From Solirubrobacterales bacterium (lineage in GTDB: Bacteria; Actinomycetota; Thermoleophilia; Solirubrobacterales; Solirubrobacteraceae), in assembly GCA_019244745.1 (NCBI GenBank), contig JAFASF010000126.1, positions 1-43,035 of the forward strand: DNA of 43,035 bases, read 5' to 3'. The notes beneath the pieces are model-generated. The model was not told the origin of the DNA, did not search any database, and was given only the letters and a program-made list of their open reading frames with translations. The position numbers were made by a program, and so were the translations under genes. Of the stretch, positions 6,983 through 13,489 are shown piece by piece (within the stretch, counting starts at the first letter, position 1; every line of letters begins with the position of its first letter).

Positions 6983-7951
6983 CTAGCGGTCGTTGCCCGC
7001 TCGCAACCAGGTGATGTAGTCGGCTACGGCGCGGTCGGTGGTGTATTCGGGTTGGTAGCCGGTGTCGCGCTGAAGCCGGCCGATGTCGAGGTACGTATCC
7101 CCGCCTGGGCCGTTGGGGTCGCGGCCCTCGGACAGCGTCGGCCTCGCCCCGGGCACGTGCTCGGCGATCGCCGCCAGCAGCTCTGCATTGCTGGTGGCGC
7201 GGCCCGACCCGACGTTATACGTGGTGTGCGCGAGCCTGCCGCGGGTTTGCAGGAGCGCCACCGCTCGTGCGCAGTCTTTGACGTAGCACAGGTCGATGCC
7301 GTCCGCGGCGTACCGGTTCTGCTGGCGCGGGTCGAACTCCGCAGCTCTTCCGCTCACCGCGGCGTGAATCATCGCCGGGGCGATGAAGAACGGCGATTGC
7401 TTGCGACCGAGTGGACCCCAGATGGCGGAGAAACGCATGTTGATCACCTCGAAGTCCGCGCGAGCGCCGACGAAGCTCGCGAGGAGCTCGGCGCTTCGCT
7501 TAACGGTGGGAATCGAGAGCGGCGCGCTGGCCGCCAGCGGCAGCGGCAGGTCCTCGGAAAGGGGGCTCGGCTGATCGAACGCGCCGGCATAGACCCCAAT
7601 CGTGCTTGCGAGGCACACGCGCCCGACCGCCCACTGCTGGGCCGCATCGAGCACGTTGAACAGCGTCTCGGAACTCAGCTTGACGTACTCGAGCGGCGCG
7701 GCTCCATCGAACACCTCGGCGGCGAGATGCACGATGCCGTCGATTCTGTGGCGCTCGCCAAGCTCGAGTAGTCCGCCGCGATCGGCCAGGTCGAGCCGCT
7801 CGACGAACACCCGCTTGCCGAGGTCGTCTTCGAGGAAGGCAGGCACCCGCGTCCCGTGCCGGCGCGTGAGGACGCAATTCTGGCCGAGGTCGAGCAAGGC
7901 CCGCGCGGTATTTGGGCCGACGAACCCGAGACCCCCCGTCACGAGGATCAT
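6983..7951 (-). CDS. NAD-dependent epimerase/dehydratase family protein
   Basis: A 322-residue extended-SDR protein. The nucleotide-binding motif TGGLGFVG lies at residues 5-12. The strand-4 region has DGIVHLAAEVFDG, and the ST dyad is in VCLASTIGVYAG (Ser116, Thr117). At the usual YxxxK position the sequence reads SIPTVK (Lys151), so the catalytic Tyr appears to be Ile147. Either the tyrosine is supplied from elsewhere or the protein is a binding/atypical member rather than a classic epimerase. The C-terminal half (YCVKDCARAV-like region, YNVGSG) is family-typical. The start has GGGAGA upstream. It is divergent from a MarR gene across three operators, so that regulator very likely controls it. 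Confidence 0.85.
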   Translation of the reverse strand: MILVTGGLGFVGPNTARALLDLGQNCVLTRRHGTRVPAFLEDDLGKRVFVERLDLADRGGLLELGERHRIDGIVHLAAEVFDGAAPLEYVKLSSETLFNVLDAAQQWAVGRVCLASTIGVYAGAFDQPSPLSEDLPLPLAASAPLSIPTVKRSAELLASFVGARADFEVINMRFSAIWGPLGRKQSPFFIAPAMIHAAVSGRAAEFDPRQQNRYAADGIDLCYVKDCARAVALLQTRGRLAHTTYNVGSGRATSNAELLAAIAEHVPGARPTLSEGRDPNGPGGDTYLDIGRLQRDTGYQPEYTTDRAVADYITWLRAGNDR

Positions 7952-7965
7952 GTGGTATCTCCCAG

Positions 7966-8045
7966 ATCGTTAGCGAGCTAGTGATCGTATCAGAATCGTT
8001 AGCGAGCTAGTGATCGTTCCAGAATCGTTAGTGAGCTAACGATCG
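7966..8045. promoter_or_regulatory. Three phased MarR operators in divergent promoter
   Basis: Three 22-bp sites start at 7966, 7995 and 8024 (exactly 29 bp apart). Sites 1 and 2 are identical over ATCGTTAGCGAGCTAGTGAT. Site 3 is a perfect inverted repeat, ATCGTTAG-TGAG-CTAACGAT, and the other two are the same palindrome with a changed right arm. The array fills the gap between the epimerase ribosome-binding site and the MarR -10. This is the pattern expected for cooperative autorepression plus control of the divergent gene. Assigning it to the adjacent MarR is inference from position. Confidence 0.85.
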
Positions 8046-8048
8046 CTC

Positions 8049-8061
8049 TAGACTCCGGCGG
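8049..8061 (+). promoter_or_regulatory. -10 element for leaderless marR transcript
   Basis: TAGACT (8049-8054) lies 7 nt before the GTG at 8062, so transcription should begin on or next to the start codon. The region where a -35 would sit is covered by operator 3, so repressor binding would block RNA polymerase directly. There is no ribosome-binding site, consistent with a leaderless mRNA. Confidence 0.5.
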
Positions 8062-8514
8062 GTGAGCGAGTTCCTCACCCTCTTCACCCGCGCCTCGAAG
8101 GTCCTGCGCGCCGCCGCCGACGACGCCATGAGCCGACACGGAGTCCGCGTGGGACAGAACATCATCCTCGAGGCGCTCTGGCAGGAGGACGGCCTGACGC
8201 CGGGGGAGATCGCGCGGCGCCTCCAGCTCGCCACCCCAACGATCGTGAATGCCGCCACCCGCATGGAAGCCGCCGGCCTTTTGACGCGAAAACGCGACGG
8301 CGCGGACGCACGCTTGGTTCGTCTGCACCTGACCCCCCGTGCCCGCTCGGTGCAAACCGCGATCCAGCGCGAGCGATCAGCGCTCGAACGCCGCGCCACA
8401 CGCACGTTATCCAGCCAGGAGCGGCGCCTCCTTCACTCCGCGCTCACGAAGATCATCGACGCCCTCTCCGGCGACCAGGAACCCCCGTCCGAACCCCCCT
8501 CCGCAGGAACCTGA
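8062..8514 (+). CDS. MarR family transcriptional regulator
   Basis: A 150-residue regulator of normal MarR length. An N-terminal dimerisation helix (SEFLTLFTRASKVLRAAADD) precedes a winged helix at about residues 38-105: helix 3/4 LTPGEIARRLQLATPTIVNAA, then MEAAGLLTRKRDGADARLVRLHLT, which is the beta-wing with the Asp-Ala-Arg signature. The C-terminal helices (LSSQERRLLHSALTKIIDAL) complete the dimer interface. MarR proteins usually lose DNA affinity when a phenolic or other small ligand binds. The three palindromic operators directly upstream indicate autoregulation and control of the divergent epimerase gene. The GTG start appears leaderless. Confidence 0.93.
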   Translation: MSEFLTLFTRASKVLRAAADDAMSRHGVRVGQNIILEALWQEDGLTPGEIARRLQLATPTIVNAATRMEAAGLLTRKRDGADARLVRLHLTPRARSVQTAIQRERSALERRATRTLSSQERRLLHSALTKIIDALSGDQEPPSEPPSAGT

Positions 8515-8733
8515 GCGCCGGCGGAACCTCGGCCGCGAGCCGCCGGCGGCGACGGCCCCGACGGAGCCACCGAACAAACACGGCGCCGAGCTCTGAGTTC
8601 GGGCTGTTCATTCGGGATTAGCGCCCGCACGCGGTGGGCGCGCGCGTCAGGCCGCGCGTTTGCCCCGGACGGTGTCCCGGTGGCATCCACGCCAGACGCG
8701 CCGGCCCGCGACACCCCGGGGAACGCAGAAAGC

Positions 8734-8766
8734 GCGGCGGGCGCGTCCACTAGACGCGCCCGCCGC
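8734..8766. terminator. Strong bidirectional terminator hairpin
   Basis: A perfect 14-bp stem, GCGGCGGGCGCGTC (8734-8747) with GACGCGCCCGCCGC (8753-8766), and a 5-nt loop CACTA. It lies between the convergent marR and MFS genes, 22 bp beyond the MFS stop, so it can serve both. The remaining 8515-8733 stretch holds no gene that I can support. Confidence 0.8.
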
Positions 8767-8788
8767 TTGGCGTCCCGTACGTTTTCCG

Positions 8789-10225
8789 CTATGCGGTCTG
8801 TGCTTCGGGAAGTGCGACCGCGATCGACACGTCGGGTTGCGACCGGCGGTGTCCGCTGGTCAGCGTGGCCGCGACAATCCCCAGGGCAGAGAACCCGACG
8901 GCGACCCAAACCGCGGGAGTGAACCCGTGGATGAATGTGTGAGGGCCCGCGTACCCGCCGTTGTGGATGAACACGGAAGCGAGGAGCGCGACGCCGAAGA
9001 CGCCGCCCAGCTCGCGGAGCGCACTGTTGGTGCCCGAGGCGACGCCGGCCTCCTGCGCCGGGACCGAGCTCATGATCGCGTTCGCAACGGTGGGGAAGCA
9101 GAACGAGGTGCCGACGCCGGCGGTGGTGAACGCCGCGCCGAGTTCGAGGTAGTCGACCCCACCGGAGACGATGCTCGCCACCCACGCCAGGCCGGCCGCC
9201 TGGAGCGCGAGTCCGAGCACCATGAACGGCCGGTTGCCGTAGCGCTCGGCGAGCGTGCCGGCGATCGGCGCGACGATCATGGGCGGGAACGTCCACGGCA
9301 GCAGCCGGAGCCCAGCCTGAAGCGGCGAGTTGCCCAGGGCGGTCTGCAGCAGCTGCGACATCAGGAACAGGGCACCGAACAGCCCCGCGTACATGAAGAA
9401 GCTGACGGCGTTGGCGGCGGAGAACCCGCGGGAGCGGAACAGCGACGGCGGAACCATCGGGTGCTCAGCCCGCCGCTCCCAGGCGATGAACGCCGCGAGC
9501 AGGATCACGCCGCCGAGGAGGGCCGAGAGTACCTCGCTGCCGGTCCAGCCGACGCTGTTGGCCCGCACGAGGCCCCAAGTGAGACAGAGAGCGCCGCCCG
9601 CAGCCAGGACGAGCCCGGGCAGGTCGAGCTGGGGCCGCGGACCGTAGCTTTCGGTCAGTCGCCTCGCGGCGGTCGGGACGAGGGCAACGCCGATGGGGAC
9701 GTTCAGCCAGAAGATCCAGTGCCAGTCGATCCCGCTGACGACCGCGCCGCCGACGAGCGGCCCAGCCGCGACGGCCAGCCCGGCGATCCCTCCCCAGAGG
9801 CCGATCGCGGTCGCGCGCTTCTCAGCCGGGAACGCCTCCGAAATCAGGGTGAGCGTGAGCGGCGTGACGATCGCCGCGCCGGCGCCCTGCAGCACCCTCG
9901 AGATCACGAGCGCCTGCAGGCTGGGCGAAAGCGCCGAGGCGACCGACGCCAAGGTGAACACGGACAGTCCGATCGTGAACATGCGCCGGCGGCCGAACCG
10001 GTCGCCGAGCGCCGCTCCGGTCAGCAGCAGGCACGCGAACGCGAGGTTGTACCCATTGACGGTCCACTCGAGTCCCGACAGGCCGGCGTGCAGATCGGCG
10101 CGGAGCACCGGCAGCGCCGTGGTCACAACCAGAGTGTCGAGCGCGGTCATGAACGTGGCCAGACCGGCCAGGACGAGCGTCCAGCGCTGATGCCGGGCGC
10201 CGTGGGTGTCTGAGCTAGGTCTCAT
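8789..10225 (-). CDS. MFS drug:H+ antiporter, DHA2 (14-TMS) family
   Basis: A 478-residue membrane exporter with the DHA2/EmrB-QacA pattern. TM1 carries the motif LATFMTALDTLVVTTALPVL (the D1 motif). The loop 2-3 motif A is GDRFGRRRMF, motif B is ISRVLQGAGAA, and motif C in TM5 is GGIAGLAVAAGPLVGGAVV, which marks an antiporter. WHWIFWLNVPIG follows. A ribosome-binding site (GAGGAG) precedes the ATG at 10225. Its promoter carries the same ECF-type elements as the sigma-YCII operon and the small gene upstream, so the pump is probably induced by that sigma factor. The promoter lies inside the 3' end of the upstream gene. The substrate is unknown. Confidence 0.92.
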   Translation of the reverse strand: MRPSSDTHGARHQRWTLVLAGLATFMTALDTLVVTTALPVLRADLHAGLSGLEWTVNGYNLAFACLLLTGAALGDRFGRRRMFTIGLSVFTLASVASALSPSLQALVISRVLQGAGAAIVTPLTLTLISEAFPAEKRATAIGLWGGIAGLAVAAGPLVGGAVVSGIDWHWIFWLNVPIGVALVPTAARRLTESYGPRPQLDLPGLVLAAGGALCLTWGLVRANSVGWTGSEVLSALLGGVILLAAFIAWERRAEHPMVPPSLFRSRGFSAANAVSFFMYAGLFGALFLMSQLLQTALGNSPLQAGLRLLPWTFPPMIVAPIAGTLAERYGNRPFMVLGLALQAAGLAWVASIVSGGVDYLELGAAFTTAGVGTSFCFPTVANAIMSSVPAQEAGVASGTNSALRELGGVFGVALLASVFIHNGGYAGPHTFIHGFTPAVWVAVGFSALGIVAATLTSGHRRSQPDVSIAVALPEAQTA

Positions 10226-10257
10226 CAGATTCCTCTCCTTCGACAGGGTTGACGTGC

Positions 10258-10560
10258 CTACGACGAACGGGAAGCCGTGCTGGGGACAAGGTCGCTCCAG
10301 ATCCCGGCCCCACCATGGCCCGCATACGCGAAGGGGTGGTGAAAGACGTCGAGGGGGGACTGACCCTGGCGGACGGCCAACTCGAACGCCTCGCCCGTCT
10401 TCGTGTCGCTGACCGCCACCGACACGCGGTTCTCGCTCGAGTGCCAGAGAAGGCGCACGTCGATCCCGTCGCTCGTGCGGCTGTCAAGCTCGCGTGTCGT
10501 CCTCGCACCCCCAGGCTCGAGGCGATCCGGATTCGAGTGCTGAAGCTGTGAATACATCAT
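10258..10560 (-). CDS. Conserved small protein in the ECF regulon
   Basis: A 100-residue protein of unknown function. It starts MMYSQLQHSN; the core DGIDVRLLWHSSENRVSVAV, then DTKTGEAFELAVRQGQSPLDVFHHPFAYA, looks like a compact beta-rich domain. It has no signal peptide, membrane segment or catalytic motif that I can name. I recall similar short proteins in actinobacteria, but I cannot name the family. The first ATG (10560) is set by GGGAGG 9 nt upstream. It has its own ECF-type promoter 40 nt upstream, and its final codons overlap the promoter of the MFS gene. This arrangement suggests a shared stress or antibiotic response. Confidence 0.75.
   Translation of the reverse strand: MMYSQLQHSNPDRLEPGGARTTRELDSRTSDGIDVRLLWHSSENRVSVAVSDTKTGEAFELAVRQGQSPLDVFHHPFAYAGHGGAGIWSDLVPSTASRSS
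10260..10288 (-). promoter_or_regulatory. ECF sigma promoter A (for MFS gene)
   Basis: On the minus strand: TGTCCCC (-35, 10282-10288), a 16-bp spacer, CGTCGT (-10, 10260-10265). The end of the -10 is 35 nt before the ATG at 10225. Two further copies with the same elements and the same 16-bp spacing precede 10560 and 12185. TGTC at -35 and CGTC at -10 match the style of promoters known for ECF41/ECF42-type sigma factors. Confidence 0.8.
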
Positions 10561-10599
10561 GTTCGTTGTCCTCCCGGAACGTTTGACCTCCATGTCCAC

Positions 10600-10628
10600 A
10601 CGACGAACGGGAGGGCGCCGCGGGGACA
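10600..10628 (-). promoter_or_regulatory. ECF sigma promoter B (for small conserved gene)
   Basis: On the minus strand: TGTCCCC (10622-10628), 16-bp spacer, CGTCGT (10600-10605), followed 40 nt later by the ATG at 10560. The spacer shares its last bases (CCCGTT) with copy A. It is one of three copies in 2 kb. Confidence 0.8.
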
Positions 10629-10686
10629 GCTCACGGTGGGCGCCGGCGTGATGGCACCTGGCCGCGCCGGCCGGCGACGGGAGCGA

Positions 10687-11808
10687 CTACAACTCGGCGA
10701 TCCGCCGCTCGAGGAAGCGCCGCTCGCGCTCGGAGGACGCGAGCTCAAGCGCGCGCTCGTAGGCCGCGCGGGCTTCTTCGTAGCGGCCTTGGCGACGCAG
10801 CAGCTCGGCGCGGGTCGAGTGCAGGTACTGGTAGTCGTCGAGCTCCAGGCGCTCGACGATCTCGAGTGCCCGGTCGGTGGCGCCCGACTGCGCGATCGCC
10901 ACCGCGCGGTTCAGCTCCACGACCGGCGAACCGGTGAGGGCCGCCAGCTGCTCATACAGCGCCGCGACCTCGGCCCAGTCGATCTCCTCTTCGCTCTGAA
11001 GTGAGGCGATTGCGGCCTGGAGCACGTACGGCCCGCGGCCGTGCAGCGCGAGCGCGCGCTCGAGCGCTGCGCGCCCGGTCGCGAGATCCGAGCCATCCCA
11101 CAGCGACCGATCCTGGTCCTCGAGCAGGACGAGATCGTCCTGCGCGAACCTCGCCTTGCGCCGGGCGTGCTGGACCAGCATCAACGCCAGCAGCCCCTGA
11201 ACCTCCGACTCGTCGGGCATCAGCGTCGCCATCAGTCGCCCGAGCCGGATCGCCTCCACCGCCAGGTCGACGCGGCCGCTGTAGCCCTCGTTGTAGATCA
11301 GGTAGACGACCGCCAGCACCGCATCCAGCCGGTCGGGCAACAGGTGCTCGGCCGGCACCGCGAACGGAATCCCGGTCGCTTTGATCTTCGTCTTTGCCCT
11401 TGAGAGACGCCGCTTCATGGTCTCCTCGGAGACGAGGAACGCGCGAGCGATCTCTTCCGTCGAGAGCCCCCCGAGCGCCCGGAGGGTGAGCGCGACCTGG
11501 GCCTCCAGCGCCAGCGCGGGGTGACAACAGGTGAAGATCAGCTCGAGGCGCTCGTCCTCGATCACGGTCTCGTCGATCTCATCAACGGTTGCCTCCTCGA
11601 ACTCGAGCAATCGGGTCTTCTCGGCAAGCGTCCGCTCGCGGCGGATCCGGTCGATCGCCCGATTACGCGCTGTGACCATGAGCCAGGCGCCCGGGTTCGC
11701 CGGGACACCCTCCCGAGGCCACCGCTCGGCGGCAACCGCGAATGCTTCCTGGGCGGCCTCCTCGGCGAGGTCAAAGTCGCCGAGGAAGCCGACCAGCGAA
11801 GCCAGCAC
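10687..11808 (-). CDS. ECF sigma factor with C-terminal TPR-like extension (ECF42-like)
   Basis: At least 373 residues, about twice a normal ECF sigma. Sigma region 2 is at about residues 5-60 (DFDLAEEAAQEAFAVAAERW, AWLMVTARNRAIDRIRRER). Region 4 is at about 85-145 (EAQVALTLRALGGLSTEEIA, then FLVSEETMKRRLSRAKTKI). The rest is a helical, TPR-like C-terminal domain (LYEQLAALTGSPVVELNRAV, RAAYERALELASSERERRFL). This plan is that of the ECF42 group, which is encoded beside DGPF/YCII genes and has no classic anti-sigma factor. The coding frame stays open and family-like upstream of 11808 (LLDRAFRDEWGR), so the true start probably lies near 11850 at a non-ATG codon or overlaps the YCII stop. Three matching promoters nearby are its likely targets. 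Confidence 0.92.
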   Translation of the reverse strand: MLASLVGFLGDFDLAEEAAQEAFAVAAERWPREGVPANPGAWLMVTARNRAIDRIRRERTLAEKTRLLEFEEATVDEIDETVIEDERLELIFTCCHPALALEAQVALTLRALGGLSTEEIARAFLVSEETMKRRLSRAKTKIKATGIPFAVPAEHLLPDRLDAVLAVVYLIYNEGYSGRVDLAVEAIRLGRLMATLMPDESEVQGLLALMLVQHARRKARFAQDDLVLLEDQDRSLWDGSDLATGRAALERALALHGRGPYVLQAAIASLQSEEEIDWAEVAALYEQLAALTGSPVVELNRAVAIAQSGATDRALEIVERLELDDYQYLHSTRAELLRRQGRYEEARAAYERALELASSERERRFLERRIAEL

Positions 11809-11846
11809 CCGGCCCCACTCATCGCGAAAGGCCCGATCCAGCAGCG

Positions 11847-12185
11847 CTACTGCTCCACGAGCGGCCGGATCTCGACCGAGCCTCCGAGGCGTGCCGAGGG
11901 GACCCGCGAGGCGAGCTCGATCGCCTCATCCAGATTGTCCGCCTCGAACACGTAGTATCCGCCGAACACCTCTTTGGTGTCGGCGAATGGGCCATCGGTG
12001 GTCAGCGTCCGCCCGTCCTGCACGCGCACCGTGGTGGCGGTCGACACCGGCTGTAGCTGGCCCCCCTGGACACAGCGCGGATCGGTCCGCAACGCCATGT
12101 ACTGGCCCAACGCCTCCTCGTACTCGTCCTTCGGAAGCGCCTCGTGTGAGCCGGGTTGTGCGTAGATCAACAGGGCGTACTTCAC
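11847..12185 (-). CDS. YCII/DGPF-domain protein
   Basis: A 112-residue protein of the YCII-like family. It begins MKYALLIYAQPGSHEALPKD, carries the DGPF motif at residues 64-67 followed by ADTKEVFGGYYVFEADNLDE, and ends with a ferredoxin-like last strand (GGSVEIRPLVEQ). The GTG at 12185 follows AGGAGG. Homologues sit next to ECF42-type sigma genes in many bacteria and have been proposed to sense or process a signal, but no biochemical role is established. Its stop is about 40 nt before the first annotated sigma start and may overlap the real one, so the two genes are translationally coupled. It is first in the operon behind ECF promoter C. Confidence 0.92.
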   Translation of the reverse strand: MKYALLIYAQPGSHEALPKDEYEEALGQYMALRTDPRCVQGGQLQPVSTATTVRVQDGRTLTTDGPFADTKEVFGGYYVFEADNLDEAIELASRVPSARLGGSVEIRPLVEQ

Positions 12186-12218
12186 CTCGAACCTCCTGAG
12201 AATTGGATTGTCGCCCTT

Positions 12219-12247
12219 ACGACGAATCGGAATCCCCGCAGGGGACA
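12219..12247 (-). promoter_or_regulatory. ECF sigma promoter C (for YCII-sigma operon)
   Basis: On the minus strand: TGTCCCC (12241-12247), 16-bp spacer, CGTCGT (12219-12224), then 34 nt to the GTG at 12185. It indicates positive autoregulation of the sigma factor operon. Confidence 0.82.
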
Positions 12248-12249
12248 GC

Positions 12250-12282
12250 GGGCCGGGGCAGCTTGCGTGCATGCCCCGGCCC
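12250..12282 (-). terminator. Hairpin between KAS III gene and sigma operon
   Basis: GGGCCGGGGCA (12250-12260) pairs perfectly with TGCCCCGGCCC (12272-12282) around an 11-nt loop. It lies downstream of the KAS III gene and 2 bp upstream of ECF promoter C. It would insulate the sigma promoter from read-through. Confidence 0.65.
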
Positions 12283-12380
12283 GGCCGGCGATCGGTCCCG
12301 CGGAGCGAAGAACATCCCTGCTCGGCTTGATCTTGTCGAGTTCGTCCAGCAAAGCAGGAACGGCCGCGCGCCCGAGAGCG

Positions 12381-13406
12381 TCAGCGCGTGGCGGTGCGGC
12401 ACCACTGGACGGTCGTGGCGCCCCAGGTGAATCCGCCGCCGAACGCAGCCATCAGCACCCGATCGCCGGGCCGCAGCCGACCCTCTCGCTCGGCAACCGA
12501 GAGCGCGATCGGAAGCGTGGCCGCCGAGGCGTTCGCATAGCGCTCCACGTAGTCGACGACCCGTTCCGGCGGCAGGGCCAGGCGCTGCCCGACGGCGCGG
12601 ATGATCCGCGAGTTGGCCTGGTGGTAGACGAACAGGTCGATGTCCTCGATAGTCAGGTCGGCGAGCTCGAGCGCCTGGAGGGTCACGTCGGCGAGCGACT
12701 TCACCGCGGCTCGGAACGTGTCCTGCCCGCGCATCTGGATGCGGCCGGCGCGCTCGAGCCTGATCAGGTCAGCCCCTCCGGCGTCGGTTTGGAGCACTAG
12801 CGGGCCCACGCGGCCGTCGGCCTCCACGCGCGCGCTCACGATCGCCGCGGCGGCGCCGTCGGCGAACAGCGGCGTCGTCTCGCGATCGGAGAGCTCCAGG
12901 AACCTCGAAAGGAAGTCGGCGCCCACCACGAGTGCGTGCCGGGCACGACCGGATTCGATCTGTCCGCAGGCCGTGGCGAGTCCCGCGAGCCATCCCGTGC
13001 AGGCGGAGCCGACGTCGAATGCCCCGGCCTGGTCGGCTCCGACGAGCCCGGCGACCACCGGCGCGGCATTGGGGGTGATGTCGTCCGCGGTCGAGGTCGC
13101 GACGATCACGAGGTCCAGGTCATGCGCGGCGACTCCCGCCCGCGAAAGCGCCTCGCGTCCGGCTCGCGCGGCGAACTCGCTCAGCCGTTCGTCCGGGGCT
13201 GCCCAGGGGCGTTCGCCCGTGCCGGTGCGCTTGGTGATCCAGGACTCCTCGACGCCGAGCAGCGCCGCGATCTCGCGGTTCGGGACGAGCCGCGCCGGGA
13301 GCGCCATGGCGACGCCCGTGATCGCGGCGCCGGTCGCGGCTCCGGGAGACCCGTGAGGGCCTCCGCGCACGGCCAGCGGGGCCGAAGTTGCAGGGCCGCG
13401 AGCCAC
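12381..13406 (-). CDS. fabH: 3-oxoacyl-ACP synthase III (KAS III) family
   Basis: A 341-residue thiolase-fold condensing enzyme. The catalytic triad is visible: Cys136 in DVGSACTGW, His262 in YHQANSRII and Asn292 in RYANASAAT. An N-terminal ITGVAMALPARLVPNREIA, the ESWITKRTGTGERPWA loop and a C-terminal GDRVLMAAFGGGFTWGA are KAS III hallmarks. The enzyme condenses a short acyl-CoA with malonyl-ACP to start fatty-acid synthesis. With no fab cluster nearby it may serve a secondary or branched-chain pathway. The first 25 residues are atypical, so the true start may be a GTG further in, near VRGGPHGSPG. No acyl carrier protein gene is adjacent. Confidence 0.92.
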   Translation of the reverse strand: MARGPATSAPLAVRGGPHGSPGAATGAAITGVAMALPARLVPNREIAALLGVEESWITKRTGTGERPWAAPDERLSEFAARAGREALSRAGVAAHDLDLVIVATSTADDITPNAAPVVAGLVGADQAGAFDVGSACTGWLAGLATACGQIESGRARHALVVGADFLSRFLELSDRETTPLFADGAAAAIVSARVEADGRVGPLVLQTDAGGADLIRLERAGRIQMRGQDTFRAAVKSLADVTLQALELADLTIEDIDLFVYHQANSRIIRAVGQRLALPPERVVDYVERYANASAATLPIALSVAEREGRLRPGDRVLMAAFGGGFTWGATTVQWCRTATR

Positions 13407-13489
13407 GGCCCGAGTCTAACCTGGCCCTCGACCTCCCAACGGCGCCAGCCCGCGGCCACGCAGGCGCGCCGCTCTCGCATGTCAACGGA

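Noticed and set aside
8660-10213. Long plus-strand open frame of 517 codons opposite the MFS gene
   Set aside because: It is a GC-rich shadow: very rich in Arg, Glu, Gly and Asp, lacks hydrophobic core patterns, and the opposite strand encodes a clear 14-TM exporter.
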